64,000 nucleotides of DNA from Phenylobacterium sp. (lineage in GTDB: Bacteria; Pseudomonadota; Alphaproteobacteria; Caulobacterales; Caulobacteraceae). The stretch's first letter is position 1. Each line of letters begins with the position of its first letter. The stretch lies in contig NZ_JAUSLG010000058.1 in NCBI RefSeq assembly GCF_030646615.1, forward strand, positions 1-64,000, read 5' to 3'. The notes below the pieces were generated by a model, which worked only from the letters and a program-made list of their open reading frames with translations, did no database searches and was not told the origin of the DNA. The position numbers and the translations under genes were made by a program. Of the stretch, positions 50,685 to 59,644 are shown piece by piece.

Positions 50685-51164
50685 TCAAGTCGCGCCCCAT
50701 TCGGCCCAGGAGATGTCGCGCCCTGGAAAGGCCGTGCGCTCGAAGGGCCAGTCTGTGGCCAGCCATCCCTTGAAGGCGGCATAGAGCGGCGCGTCCAGAT
50801 GGGCCGCCGAGGCCCGGACCCAGCAATAGGCCTTGGCGTCATAGCCAGGCCGCCCGGCGGGATAGATATAGGCGCAGCCCAGGCACTGGCCCTCGTCGGG
50901 CGCCATCATGGTGAAGGTGAACGAGGTGCGGCGTTCGAACTCCCCCTGGTGCCAGCCCAGGTCCACCAGATCCTCCTCCAGGGTCATGTCCGGCCGGGGC
51001 CAGTCATTGCCGGGGCCGAACACGTCGGCCAGGCGCTCGATGCTGGTCATCACCGCCGCATAGTCCTTGATCAGGTCGTGGATGGTCAGGGGGCGGAGCA
51101 CGAAGTCGGGGTGCTCGAGACGGCGCGGAATCTCGAACTGCGGCGGTACGAACGGCATGGTCAT
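50685..51164 (-). CDS. GNAT-type acetyltransferase-like protein
   Basis: 159 residues from ATG 51164 behind AAGGGGGA. FVLRPLTIHDLIKDYAAVMT opens like a GNAT domain, and GQCLGCAYIYPAGRPGYDAKAYCWVRASA would be the strand 4/5 region, though the acetyl-CoA loop R/Q-x-x-G-x-G/A is not clear. The C-terminal residues WATDWPFERTAFPGRDISW are well conserved-looking. A frame reaching 51596 is rejected. Function is only inferred at family level. Confidence 0.6.
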   Translation of the reverse strand: MTMPFVPPQFEIPRRLEHPDFVLRPLTIHDLIKDYAAVMTSIERLADVFGPGNDWPRPDMTLEEDLVDLGWHQGEFERRTSFTFTMMAPDEGQCLGCAYIYPAGRPGYDAKAYCWVRASAAHLDAPLYAAFKGWLATDWPFERTAFPGRDISWAEWGAT

Positions 51165-51372
51165 TCCCCCTTCTCGACGCCTCCAGCTTGCGCCGCCGGG
51201 GCGGCCGTCGGCAAGGGCCGGGTCCTTGCAGGGCGCCCGCGCCCGCTGATCAGGCGCTCCCCGTCCGGTCGGCGAATACCCCGAGAATGTGCAGGCCCCC
51301 GGTTGCGGCCGACGGCGGATCAGGCTTAAGCCCCTGGGGGAGCCGGGGGGCGAACCGGCTGCGAGTCGTGTG

Positions 51373-52023
51373 ATGAGAATTTCCAGTCCCCGCAAGGGCG
51401 CGCGCGTCGCCCTGGTCCTGTCCCTGACCGTCGCCCTGGCGGGACTCGCCGCCTGCGCCACGGCGGTGCAGACCCGGCCCGGCCGCACGGCGACCGAGCA
51501 GTTGCTGGTGGCGCACGCCGCCGAGCGGGCGGCGTCCGACTTCCGCATCGAGGCGCCCGAGGGCAGCCTGGTCTTCCTCGACACGGTCAACTTCACCGGC
51601 GAATGGGCGCCCTACGCCGCCAGCGCCCTGCGCCAGCGCATCCTGAACAGCGGTCTTCGGCTGTCGCCCAACCGGGCCGAGGCCGACCTGATCGTCGAGG
51701 TTCGGATGGGCGCGCTGTCCATCGATCAGATGAGCCGGGTCCTCGGCGTCCCGGCGCTCACCCTGCCCACCGGCAACAACTATTCGACCTTCTCGGTGCC
51801 GGAGCTGTCGCTCTACAGCCAGGCGGAGCGCTCCGGCGTCGCCGAGTTCTCGATCTTCGCCTATGACGCCCGCTCCGGGGCGGCCGTGCCCGTGTCTCAC
51901 CGCATTTCCGGCGAGACCCAGATGCGCAGCCACAAGTTCCTGATGGTCATGACCTGGGGCAAGCAGGAGGTGAAGCCCGGCGACCCGACCCTGGACGCCG
52001 AGCCCTGGTGGAAGCCCTGGTAG
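51373..52023 (+). CDS. DUF6655-like lipoprotein
   Basis: 216 residues from ATG 51373. The lipobox is LAGLAAC (Cys near residue 27), so it is a membrane-anchored lipoprotein. The mature part has FRIEAPEGSLVFLDTVNFTG, ADLIVEVRMGALSIDQMSR and AVPVSHRISGETQMRSHKFL, a layout like the DUF6655 family of outer membrane lipoproteins. Function unknown. It is followed 95 bases later by an exported amidohydrolase on the same strand. Confidence 0.7.
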   Translation: MRISSPRKGARVALVLSLTVALAGLAACATAVQTRPGRTATEQLLVAHAAERAASDFRIEAPEGSLVFLDTVNFTGEWAPYAASALRQRILNSGLRLSPNRAEADLIVEVRMGALSIDQMSRVLGVPALTLPTGNNYSTFSVPELSLYSQAERSGVAEFSIFAYDARSGAAVPVSHRISGETQMRSHKFLMVMTWGKQEVKPGDPTLDAEPWWKPW

Positions 52024-52118
52024 GGCTGGCCGCGTGAAGCCTGGACCGCAGCAGAGCGACCGCTAGACTGCGCCCCCTTGAGGCCCAAGCGGGGCTTAAG
52101 AGGGGGAGTTTCAAGCTC

Positions 52119-53477
52119 ATGTTGCGCCACATCGCCGCCGCCGTCGTTCTGGTCGCCGGGTTTATCGGGCACGCCGCCCAGGCTCAGGAGACCGCCGCCC
52201 CCGCCCAGACCTATGTCCCCCGGACCTATGTCCATGCCGGCGCCCTGCTCGACAAGCCGGGCCAGGCGCCGCGGGGCGCCTCGACCCTGGTCGTGCAGGA
52301 CGGCCGCATCGTGCAGGTGGCCGACGGCCTGCTGGCCGCACCGGCCGGCGCGCGGCTGATCGACCTGTCCGACCAGTTCGTCCTGCCCGGCCTGATCGAC
52401 GCCCACGTCCACATCTTCTCCGACGACGACAAGACCGCCGCGCGGCTGGAGGCCATGACCCGCGGGGCCGAGACCCGCTTCGTGGTCGGGCTGGACAATG
52501 CCCGCCGGACCCTGGACGCCGGCTTCACCACCGTCCGCGACCTGGGCTCCGATCCCGCCGCCATCACCGCCCTGCGGGACGGGATCGAAAAGGGGCTGAT
52601 CGAGGGCCCGACCATCGTCAATGCAGGCCGGATGATCTCCATCAGCGGCGGCCACGGGGACGGCGCCAACGGCCTGGCCCAGCCCTATGCCGAGCTGGAG
52701 CGGGCGCACGCGGTCAACACCTGCGACGGCCCCGAGGCCTGTCGCCGGGCGGTGCGCATCCAGGTGTCCCAGGGCGCCCAGGTGATCAAGTTCGCCGCCA
52801 CCGGCGGGGTGCTCTCCAATGTCGCCGGCGGCCTCGGCCGGCAGATGTTCGATGACGAGATGAAGGCCATCGTCGACACCGCCCACGCCTTTGGCCGCAA
52901 GGCCACCGCCCATGCCCACGGCAAGGACGGCATCGAGGCGGCCCTCCGCGCCGGGGTTGATTCCGTCGAGCACGCCACCTTCACCGACGCCGAGACCCTG
53001 GCCCTGTTCCGGCAGACCGGCGCCTATCTGGTGCCGACCATGATCGCCCCGGAAGCCGCCGTCGCCCAGGCCCGGGCCGGCCAGCGCCCGCCCGCCGTCC
53101 TGGCCAAGGCCGAGGAAGCCGCCCGCATCGCCTTCGAAAAACACATCGAGCAGTACGCCGCGCCGGGCGTGAAGATCGCCTTTGGCACCGACACCGGCGT
53201 CTCGGCCCACGGGGACAACGCCACGGAGTTCAAGATGATGGTCGACGCCGGCATGACGCCAGCCCGCGCCATCCGCAGCGCCACGGTGGACGCCGCCGAC
53301 CTGCTGGGCCTCTCGGCCAGCCTGGGTACGCTGGAGGTGGGCAAGTCCGCCGATATCGTCGCAGTGGCGGCAAGCCCCCTGGAGGACGTCACCCAGCTGG
53401 AGCGGGTCACCTTCGTCATGCGGCGGGGCGTGGTCCACAGGCTGGACGGCGCCCGCCAGCCCTGGCCGGCCGACTAG
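52119..53477 (+). CDS. exported amidohydrolase (Xaa-Pro dipeptidase/imidazolonepropionase-like)
   Basis: 452 residues. A signal peptide (about 1-23) ends in GHAAQAQ. The metal site begins with [12 protein letters not shown] (about 88-99), then [15 protein letters not shown] (bridging Lys near 225), [18 protein letters not shown] and VDSVEHATF supply histidines, and [15 protein letters not shown] the last Asp. This subgroup includes periplasmic prolidase-like and carboxypeptidase-like enzymes. The substrate is not fixed by sequence. Confidence 0.88.
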   Translation: MLRHIAAAVVLVAGFIGHAAQAQETAAPAQTYVPRTYVHAGALLDKPGQAPRGASTLVVQDGRIVQVADGLLAAPAGARLIDLSDQFVLPGLIDAHVHIFSDDDKTAARLEAMTRGAETRFVVGLDNARRTLDAGFTTVRDLGSDPAAITALRDGIEKGLIEGPTIVNAGRMISISGGHGDGANGLAQPYAELERAHAVNTCDGPEACRRAVRIQVSQGAQVIKFAATGGVLSNVAGGLGRQMFDDEMKAIVDTAHAFGRKATAHAHGKDGIEAALRAGVDSVEHATFTDAETLALFRQTGAYLVPTMIAPEAAVAQARAGQRPPAVLAKAEEAARIAFEKHIEQYAAPGVKIAFGTDTGVSAHGDNATEFKMMVDAGMTPARAIRSATVDAADLLGLSASLGTLEVGKSADIVAVAASPLEDVTQLERVTFVMRRGVVHRLDGARQPWPAD

Positions 53478-54589
53478 ACCTTGAACCGGCCCGTGTCGAA
53501 AAAGGCCTCCAGCGCCGCCTCATAAGGGCCGGTATCGAGGCCCGACGCCGCCAGCCAGTCGGGATTGGAGAGCGTGCTGGCGTAGCGCTCGCCGGAATCG
53601 CACAGCAGGGTGACCACCGAGCCGGCCTGGCCCCGCGCCGCCATGGCCTCGATCACCTGGGCGCAGGCGAAGAGGTTGGTCCCCGTCGAGCCGCCGCAGG
53701 AGCGGCCCAGGCGCCGCGAGGCCACCCGCGCGCCGGCGATGCTGGCGGCGTCGGGCACGGGGATGGCCCGGTCGATCAGCTCGGGATTGAAGGAGGGCTC
53801 GCAACGGGCGCGGCCGATCCCCTCGATGATCGAGCCCCGGTCGGCGCTGGCCGTCACCCCCCGATCGGCCACATGGCGGTGGAAGACCGAGGCTTGCGGA
53901 TCGGCCAGGCACAGGCAGGTGGAGGCGCGATTGTAGCGGATGAACCGGCCAAGGGTCGCCGTGGTGCCGCCGGTGCCGGCCCCGGCCACGATCCAGGCGG
54001 GCACCGGGTGCGGCTCCTGGGCCATCTGGCTGAAGATCGACTGGGCGATATTGTTGTTGCCCCGCCAGTCGGTGGCCCGCTCGGCATAGGTGAACTGGTC
54101 CATGTAGTGGCCCGAAAGCTCGGCGGCCAGCCGTGCGCTCTCGGCGTACACATCGGGGCTGGCCTCGACGAAATGGGTCTCGCCCCCGTGGAATGCGATC
54201 TGCGCCACCTTCTCGGCCGAGGTGGACCGGGGCATCACCGCGATGAACCGCAGGCCCAGCAGCCGGGCGAAATAGGCCTCCGACACCGCCGTCGAGCCGC
54301 TGGAGGCCTCGATGATCGGCGTCCGCGGTCCGATCCAGCCGTTGCACAGGGCGTAGAGGAACAGCGATCGGGCCAGCCGATGCTTGAGGCTGCCGGTGGG
54401 GTGGGTCGACTCGTCCTTGAAATAGAGGTGGACGCCCCCGGCCACGGGCGCGCGCAGCAGGTGGGTGTCGGCTGAGCGGTTGAAGTCGGCCTCGATGGTC
54501 TGCACCGCCTGATCGATCCAGCCACGGTCGCGGCACAGGGTGACCAGGGCGCGGTTTTCGTGAGACGGGGTGGAGGACGACAAGGTCAT
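53474..54589 (-). CDS. PLP-dependent cysteine synthase family protein
   Basis: 371 residues from ATG 54589 (a start at 54625 is possible). The PLP lysine is Lys69 in [36 protein letters not shown] is the substrate loop and [19 protein letters not shown] the phosphate-binding glycine loop. It resembles cysteine synthase-like proteins annotated as L-cysteine desulfhydrases (Cds1 group), rather than CysK itself, which is shorter. It could either make or break cysteine. It converges with the amidohydrolase gene, overlapping by 4 bases. Confidence 0.82.
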   Translation of the reverse strand: MTLSSSTPSHENRALVTLCRDRGWIDQAVQTIEADFNRSADTHLLRAPVAGGVHLYFKDESTHPTGSLKHRLARSLFLYALCNGWIGPRTPIIEASSGSTAVSEAYFARLLGLRFIAVMPRSTSAEKVAQIAFHGGETHFVEASPDVYAESARLAAELSGHYMDQFTYAERATDWRGNNNIAQSIFSQMAQEPHPVPAWIVAGAGTGGTTATLGRFIRYNRASTCLCLADPQASVFHRHVADRGVTASADRGSIIEGIGRARCEPSFNPELIDRAIPVPDAASIAGARVASRRLGRSCGGSTGTNLFACAQVIEAMAARGQAGSVVTLLCDSGERYASTLSNPDWLAASGLDTGPYEAALEAFFDTGRFKV

Positions 54590-54797
54590 GGATCTATCCG
54601 CTGCGGCGCTGAACACCCTGGACATGACCCATTCATCGCGCCTCGGCTAGAACTTGCGGTCTGAAGGCGCATCCGCCCCCCGGGAACGAAGCCAAAGCGT
54701 GGCCGTTAGGCCATGCCCGGGGCGAAGGGCGCGCCGCCCTATTGACGCCGCGGGCGCCTGATAAGGCTGGCCCGCCACGACCAAGGAGCTGGTTTTC

Positions 54798-55454
54798 ATG
54801 ATCCGCACCCCCGCCCTCTCCCGCCGGACCCTGGCCTTTGGCCTCGCCGCCGCCCCCTTCGCCGGTCTGCTGTCGGCTGGCCCGGCGTCTGCGGCCCTGT
54901 CCTCGGCCGACCAGGCCCTGGTGAACAGCGCCGTGGCCTATCTGGAAGGGCTCAGCCAGGCCAAGGGGACCTTCGTTCAGACCGATCCCCGGGGCGTCAC
55001 CACCCAGGGCGAGATCTTTCTGAAGCGCCCCGGCAAGGCGCGCTTCGCCTATGCCGCGCCGTCTGGCCTGCTGGTGGTGTCGGACGGCAATCTGGTGTCT
55101 GTCGCCAATTCCAAGCTCAAGACCTTTGAATCCTACCCCCTGGGCGCCACGCCCCTGTCCCTGTTCCTGGCCAAGCAGATCCGCCTGGATCGCGGCGTGC
55201 AGGTGACGCGGGTGAACCGCCTGGCCGACGGCTTCTCCATCACCGCCCGCGACGGCAAGAAGGAGGCCGAGGGCCAGATCACCCTCTCCTTCTCCGATTC
55301 GCCGACGAAGCTGGCGGGCTGGACGATCAGCGACGCCCAGGGCCAGGCGACCCGGGTGCGCCTGACCCGCCTGGACAAGGTGGCCAGCCTGGACGACAGC
55401 CTGTTCGTCCTGAAGGACCCACGAAATCTGCGTCCTGGCCGGGGCCGAATGTGA
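54798..55454 (+). CDS. lolA: outer-membrane lipoprotein carrier protein LolA
   Basis: 218 residues. The signal region carries SRRTLAFGLAAAPFAG (residues 8-23), a twin-arginine-like motif, ending in PASA-A. VAYLEGLSQAKGTFVQTDPR, LKRPGKARFAYAAPSGLLVVSDGN and LDKVASLDDSLFVL are LolA features. LolA ferries lipoproteins from LolCDE to the outer membrane through the periplasm. AAGGAG stands 9 bases before the ATG. It ends 72 bases before the sRNA candidate. Confidence 0.9.
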   Translation: MIRTPALSRRTLAFGLAAAPFAGLLSAGPASAALSSADQALVNSAVAYLEGLSQAKGTFVQTDPRGVTTQGEIFLKRPGKARFAYAAPSGLLVVSDGNLVSVANSKLKTFESYPLGATPLSLFLAKQIRLDRGVQVTRVNRLADGFSITARDGKKEAEGQITLSFSDSPTKLAGWTISDAQGQATRVRLTRLDKVASLDDSLFVLKDPRNLRPGRGRM

Positions 55455-55472
55455 CAATCTCACAACAGGCAA

Positions 55473-55520
55473 GAATCATCGTGATTCCCGCTTGACTTTT
55501 ATCGGCCTCGTGGCAAATAT
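55473..55520 (+). promoter_or_regulatory. sigma-70 promoter with paired GANTC sites
   Basis: TTGACT (55492-55497), a 17-base spacer, then AAATAT (55515-55520). Just upstream is a perfect hairpin-type repeat GAATCA-TCG-TGATTC (55473-55487) that holds two GANTC motifs, the methylation site of CcrM in Caulobacterales. No ORF starts after the promoter within 200 bases. Confidence 0.65.
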
Positions 55521-55526
55521 GACACG

Positions 55527-55649
55527 CATCGCTGAGGCAGGGCCGCTGGCCCGATATCAGCGCCGTGCCGGAACCTATCCCCTCCCGGCGGCGGCATGAG
55601 AGACGAATGACTTGGCGCCCGGGGTTCTCCAGTCCCCGGGCGTTTTCTT
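55527..55649 (+). ncRNA. candidate small RNA between lolA and xth
   Basis: About 120 bases from the predicted start near 55527 to a terminator. Segments can fold: CGCTGA (55530-55535) with TCAGCG (55557-55562) around an inner GGGCC-GCT-GGCCC stem, then a GCCG-T-GCCGG arm with its partner CCGGC-G-GCGGC, with the loop carrying TCCCCTCCC, an anti-Shine-Dalgarno-like C-rich stretch of the kind seen in alphaproteobacterial sRNAs. No peptide of note. I cannot assign an Rfam family; 6S RNA looks unlikely on length. Confidence 0.5.
55615..55649 (+). terminator. Rho-independent terminator of the candidate sRNA
   Basis: Stem CGCCCGGGG (55616-55624) with CCCCGGGCG (55634-55642), a 9-base loop, then TTTTCTT. 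It stops transcription before xth. Confidence 0.8.
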
Positions 55650-55667
55650 ATGGCGCGCCTAGAGGCC

Positions 55668-55714
55668 GAGCGCGTTTGATCCGACAACCGGTTCCCACTT
55701 ATCGGGACGCGCTC
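55668..55714. repeat. dispersed 45-bp palindromic repeat, family B copy 2
   Basis: Reverse-oriented relative of 30860-30905: GAGCGCGTTTGATCCGACAA, ACCGGTTCCCACTTATC and GGGACGCGCTC. The two ends, GAGCGCGT and ACGCGCTC, are perfect complements. It lies between the sRNA terminator and the xth start. Confidence 0.75.
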
Positions 55715-55733
55715 AGTGGCCTAAACCCTGCCC

Positions 55734-56540
55734 ATGCGCCTCCGTATCGCCTCCTGGAATATCAACTCCGTCCGCCTGCGCGCCGAGCAGGTCGCCCGCT
55801 TCGTCGACGAGCAGGCGCCCGATGTTCTGTGCCTGCAGGAGATCAAGTGCCAGGAGGCCGAGTTTCCCCGGGACGCCTTCGCCGCCATGGGCCTGCCGCA
55901 TGTGAAGATCGCCGGCCAGAAGGGCTGGCACGGGGTGGCCATCGCCTCGCGCCTGCCGATCGAGGACGCGCCCATCCTCAATGTGTGCCGCGAGGGCCAT
56001 GCCCGCTGCGTCTCAGCCAAGGTGGCCGGGGTGGAGATCCAGAACTTCTATGTGCCGGCCGGCGGCGATACGCCTGACCGCGCCCTGAACCCCAAGTTCG
56101 ACCACAAGCTCGACTTCTTCGAGAGCCTGACCGCCGAGATGGGCCGCCGCGATCCCAGGTCGCCCCTGGCCATTGTGGGCGACCTGAACGTGGCGCCCGG
56201 CGAATTCGACGTCTGGAGCCACCGGCAGATGTCCCGCATCGTCAGCCACACGCCGGTCGAGGTGGCGGCCATGGACGCCCTGCAGAAGTCCCTGGGCTTC
56301 ATCGACCTGCCGCGGGCCGCGACGCCGGAGCCGGAGAAGCTGTTTTCCTGGTGGAGCTATCGTTCGGCGGATTTCCGCAAGTCCAACCGCGGCCTGCGCC
56401 TGGACCACATCTGGGTCTCGCCGGGCCTGAAGGACGCCGCCTTCCGCACCGGCGCGGCCTCGTCCCGCGTCCATGACGACGTCCGCGAATGGGAGCGCCC
56501 CAGCGACCACGCCCCAGTCACCGCCGACCTGGGGCTTTAG
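55734..56540 (+). CDS. xth: exodeoxyribonuclease III
   Basis: 268 residues. MRLRIASWNINSVRLRAEQV, LCLQEIKCQ with the metal-binding Glu36, IVGDLNVAPGEFDVW, RLDHIWVSP and RPSDHAPVTADLGL (catalytic His near the end) are the family motifs. It is the AP endonuclease/3'-exonuclease of base excision repair. It starts 20 bases after the repeat and stands alone in its unit. Confidence 0.95.
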   Translation: MRLRIASWNINSVRLRAEQVARFVDEQAPDVLCLQEIKCQEAEFPRDAFAAMGLPHVKIAGQKGWHGVAIASRLPIEDAPILNVCREGHARCVSAKVAGVEIQNFYVPAGGDTPDRALNPKFDHKLDFFESLTAEMGRRDPRSPLAIVGDLNVAPGEFDVWSHRQMSRIVSHTPVEVAAMDALQKSLGFIDLPRAATPEPEKLFSWWSYRSADFRKSNRGLRLDHIWVSPGLKDAAFRTGAASSRVHDDVREWERPSDHAPVTADLGL

Positions 56541-56595
56541 GCGCGCCCCCTTCGGGGTCCCGCATGGCAGGACCCCTCAGAGGCAGACGAGGCCC

Positions 56596-57579
56596 CTAGT
56601 CGGCCAGCTTGACCAGCATCTTGCCGGAATTGACGCCTTCCAGCAGGCCGATCAGAGCCTTGGGCGCGGACGTGATCCCGTCCATCACCGTCTCCTGGTA
56701 CTTGATCTTGCCGTCGCGCAGCCAGGCGGCCATGTCGCGCTGGAAGTCGGGCTGCAGGTGCATGAAGTCGGTGCCGACAAAGCCCCGCAGCATCACCCGC
56801 GAATAGATGATGTTGGACAGGTTCCGCACCGGGGCCTGGCCCTCATTATAGCCCGAGATCATGCCGCAGACGGCGATGCGGCCCAGCGTGTTCATCCGGC
56901 GGAGCGCGGCTTCCAGATGCTCGCCGCCGACATTCTCGAAATAGACGTCGATCCCCTTGGGCGTGGCCTCTTCCAGGGCCTGGCGGATCGGCTGCGTCTT
57001 GTAGTTGATCACGGCGTCCAGACCGATCTCGTCCCGCAGCCAGGCGGCCTTGTCGTCCGAGCCCGTCGAGCCGACCACATAGCCGCCCTTGATCTTGGCG
57101 ATCTGTGCGGCGATGGAGCCCACCGCGCCGGCGGCGGTGGAGACGAACACCTGCTCGCCCTCCTTCATGGCGCCGATGAACAGCAGGCCGCCATAGGCCG
57201 TGAAGCCGGTCATGCCGAGCGCATGCATGTGCACCGTCAGCGGCAGGCCCTCGGCCGGGGTCAGCTTGGACAGGCCCTTGGGGTCGGAGACGAAATATTC
57301 CCTAAAGCCCAGGCGGTTGGTCACCAGATCACCGACGGCGAAGTCCGGGCTCTTGGACTGGACCACCTTGCCCAGCGCCCCGCCCATCATGGCTTCGTTC
57401 AGGGCCTGGCCGGCGGTCAGCCGCGGGCGCATGGCCGGGTCTACCGACATGTAGAGGTTCTGGACCAGCACCTGGCCGTCGGCGGCGTCAGGGACGTTGG
57501 TCTCGACAATCTCGAACTCGCCCTCCTGCGGCATGCCGTTGGGGCGGGTGATGAGATGAACTTCGCGGCTGATGGGCAT
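56596..57579 (-). CDS. NADP-dependent oxidoreductase (MDR/CurA-YncB-like)
   Basis: 327 residues from ATG 57579, with GGGAGGG just upstream. No zinc motif; VFVSTAAGAVGSIAAQIAKIKG (about 150-171) is the coenzyme loop, and FEIVETNVPDAADGQVLVQNLYMSVDPAMRPRL at the start and RNLSNIIYSRVMLRGFVGTDFM are shared with the alkenal/curcumin reductase group (YncB, CurA). It probably reduces an alpha,beta-unsaturated carbonyl. Divergent from the next gene. Confidence 0.88.
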   Translation of the reverse strand: MPISREVHLITRPNGMPQEGEFEIVETNVPDAADGQVLVQNLYMSVDPAMRPRLTAGQALNEAMMGGALGKVVQSKSPDFAVGDLVTNRLGFREYFVSDPKGLSKLTPAEGLPLTVHMHALGMTGFTAYGGLLFIGAMKEGEQVFVSTAAGAVGSIAAQIAKIKGGYVVGSTGSDDKAAWLRDEIGLDAVINYKTQPIRQALEEATPKGIDVYFENVGGEHLEAALRRMNTLGRIAVCGMISGYNEGQAPVRNLSNIIYSRVMLRGFVGTDFMHLQPDFQRDMAAWLRDGKIKYQETVMDGITSAPKALIGLLEGVNSGKMLVKLAD

Positions 57580-57697
57580 ATGGCCCTCCCTTATGTGTCT
57601 CGAATGGGCGAAAACAATGGGGCGGACCATGGACCGCACCGATCAGGGGCTTCAACCCTGACGCAAGGGAAGCCTGAAGGAAGAGCTGGGGGCGGCG

Positions 57698-58579
57698 ATG
57701 AGCGAGCGGGTCAAGGTGGACGAGGCGACGGTCGCCACCCTGGTGGCCGAGCAGTTTCCCCAGTGGGCGGACCTTCCCATCACCCGGGTCAAGCCCGGCG
57801 GGTGGGACAACCGCACCTTCCGCCTGGGCGCCGATCTGCTGGTCCGTATGCCGGCCGCAGCCCACTACCTCGCCCAGGTGGAGAAGGAGCAGATGTGGCT
57901 GCCCCGGCTGGCGCCTGGCCTGCCCTTGTCGATCCCCGCGCCGATGGCGGTGGGCGCGCCGGGCCGCGGCTATCCCTTCCCTTGGTCGATCTGCGCCTGG
58001 ATCGCCGGCGAGACCGTGGCCGCCGCCGCGGACGGCCTCGACCATGAGGCCCTCGCCCAGGACCTGGCGGACTTCCTGCTGGCCCTGCACGCCGTCGACG
58101 CCTCAGAGGGGCCGCCGGCCGGCCCGCACAACTTCCACCGCGGCGGCGATCCGGCCGTCTATGACGGCCAGACCCGGGCGGCGGTGCAGGCCCTGGGCGA
58201 TCAGATCGACGGCGCCGCGGCGCTCGCCCTCTGGGATGAGGCTCTGGCCACGCGCTGGGACCGCCCGCCGGTCTGGATCCACGGGGACGTGGCGCCGGGC
58301 AATCTGCTGGTCCGGAACGGTCGGCTGGCCGCGGTGATCGACTTCGGGACCTGCGGGGTCGGCGATCCGGCCTGCGACCTGGCCTTCGCCTGGACCGTTC
58401 TCGAGGACGCCGCCCGCGACACCTTCCGCCAGCGCCTGGGCCTCGACGACGCTTGCTGGCTCCGCGGCCAGGCCTGGGCGCTCTGGAAGGCGCTGATCGT
58501 CGTCGCCGGCGCGCCGGGCGTCCACACCCACGAACGCGACCTGCACCTTGGCGTGCTGCGGCGCCTGGGGGTGATGTAG
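57698..58579 (+). CDS. APH/choline kinase-fold phosphotransferase
   Basis: 293 residues. VWIHGDVAPGNLLVRNGRLAA (about 190-210) has the catalytic Asp, and VIDFGTCGVGDPACDLAFAW the metal-binding DFG-like motif. The group includes aminoglycoside phosphotransferases but most members are uncharacterised, and nothing here points to antibiotic resistance. Start ATG 57698. Confidence 0.8.
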   Translation: MSERVKVDEATVATLVAEQFPQWADLPITRVKPGGWDNRTFRLGADLLVRMPAAAHYLAQVEKEQMWLPRLAPGLPLSIPAPMAVGAPGRGYPFPWSICAWIAGETVAAAADGLDHEALAQDLADFLLALHAVDASEGPPAGPHNFHRGGDPAVYDGQTRAAVQALGDQIDGAAALALWDEALATRWDRPPVWIHGDVAPGNLLVRNGRLAAVIDFGTCGVGDPACDLAFAWTVLEDAARDTFRQRLGLDDACWLRGQAWALWKALIVVAGAPGVHTHERDLHLGVLRRLGVM

Positions 58580-58601
58580 CGCGAGGTCCGTGGCTGAAGG
58601 T

Positions 58602-59555
58602 TCAGGTCGCGCCGAGACTGGCCAGGCTTGCGTCCATCGCCTGGTTCAGCGGCGTGGGGGGCTCGGACCCGAGGATTTCCACAAGCCTGCGGTTGTCGAG
58701 CCGCGCCGGCCAGCGCCAGTAGGGCGCGATATCGGCCGCCTCCCGGGGAAAGCCGCCGAAGGGGCTCAAAGCCTGCATCACCCACCAGGGGAAGGGCGCC
58801 GTCGGGATGTCGCGCCCCAGCGCCCGCGACACCGCGTCGGTGAGCACGGTCCCGGTCTCGTCATAGAGCCCCTCGAACTGCAGGCGCTCAAAGGGGCGGA
58901 GGCGATCAGCGGCGTCCATGAGGCTTGCAAAGGTCTCGGCCAGATCCGGCAGATAGGCCCAGCTATGTCCGGCCCCCCGCGCCACCTTGACGATCTTGCG
59001 CACCGGCTGGCCCGGCTTGACCATGGCTTGCGAAAACCAGCTCGAGCGGACGCCGGGACCGAAGAAGTCCCCGGCCCGCAGGATCAGCGCCGGGACCTCC
59101 GGGGCGGCGGCCTCCAGGCGGCGCTCCATCGCCACGCGCATGGCGCCCTTTCGGCTGCGGGGCGCCTGCGGCGTGTCGGCGCCGATCACGGGGGTGCGGG
59201 CGACGTCGTAGTTGTAGATTGTGCCGGGCAGAACGATGCGCGCGCCGCCGGCCGCCCTTGCCGCGGCGATCGTGTTGTCGATCATCGGCGCCGCCAACCT
59301 GTCCCAGTGGCGATAGCCGGGGGGGTTCACCGCATGGACGATGGCGCAGACTCCGTCCGCCGCCGCGCTCACCTGGGCGCGATCCATGGCGTCGCCCCCC
59401 CGCCAGTCGACGCCTGCCAGCGCCTGTCGGTCGGCGCTCGCCGGGTCGCGGGCCAGGCCCCGCACACGCCACCCACGCCGCAGCAGGGCCTGGGCCACTG
59501 CGCCGCCGATCCCGCCGGTGGCGCCCAGGACCAGGGCGGTTCTTTCGCTGTTCAT
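58602..59555 (-). CDS. NAD-dependent epimerase/dehydratase-family protein (extended SDR)
   Basis: 317 residues from ATG 59555. ALVLGATGGIGGAVAQALLRRG is the nucleotide-binding G-x-x-G-x-x-G (about 7-28). The conserved region resembles the SDR-a subgroup used for isomerases or dehydratases: the YxxxK is not obvious, so it may be atypical. It is divergent from a LysR gene, whose operator lies between them, and is the likely regulated target. Confidence 0.8.
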   Translation of the reverse strand: MNSERTALVLGATGGIGGAVAQALLRRGWRVRGLARDPASADRQALAGVDWRGGDAMDRAQVSAAADGVCAIVHAVNPPGYRHWDRLAAPMIDNTIAAARAAGGARIVLPGTIYNYDVARTPVIGADTPQAPRSRKGAMRVAMERRLEAAAPEVPALILRAGDFFGPGVRSSWFSQAMVKPGQPVRKIVKVARGAGHSWAYLPDLAETFASLMDAADRLRPFERLQFEGLYDETGTVLTDAVSRALGRDIPTAPFPWWVMQALSPFGGFPREAADIAPYWRWPARLDNRRLVEILGSEPPTPLNQAMDASLASLGAT

Positions 59556-59610
59556 CGCGCGTCTCCTCTTGATGAGACCGACCTTGCGCCCACGGCATCC
59601 TGTTAGAAAT

Positions 59611-59625
59611 TGCAAGAAGCTTGCA
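59611..59625. promoter_or_regulatory. LysR-type operator candidate
   Basis: A perfect inverted repeat TGCAAG-AAG-CTTGCA within the 89-base gap between the SDR gene and the LysR gene. Such a dyad with a short centre, in a divergent promoter, is the usual place for a LysR box. It stands about 20 bases before the LysR ATG. Confidence 0.65.
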
Positions 59626-59644
59626 GGCTGCTAGTAGAAAACAT

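Noticed and set aside
55527..55649. 6S RNA as identity of the candidate sRNA
   Set aside because: The length is about 120 bases and the two hairpins do not make the single long rod with a central bubble expected for 6S.
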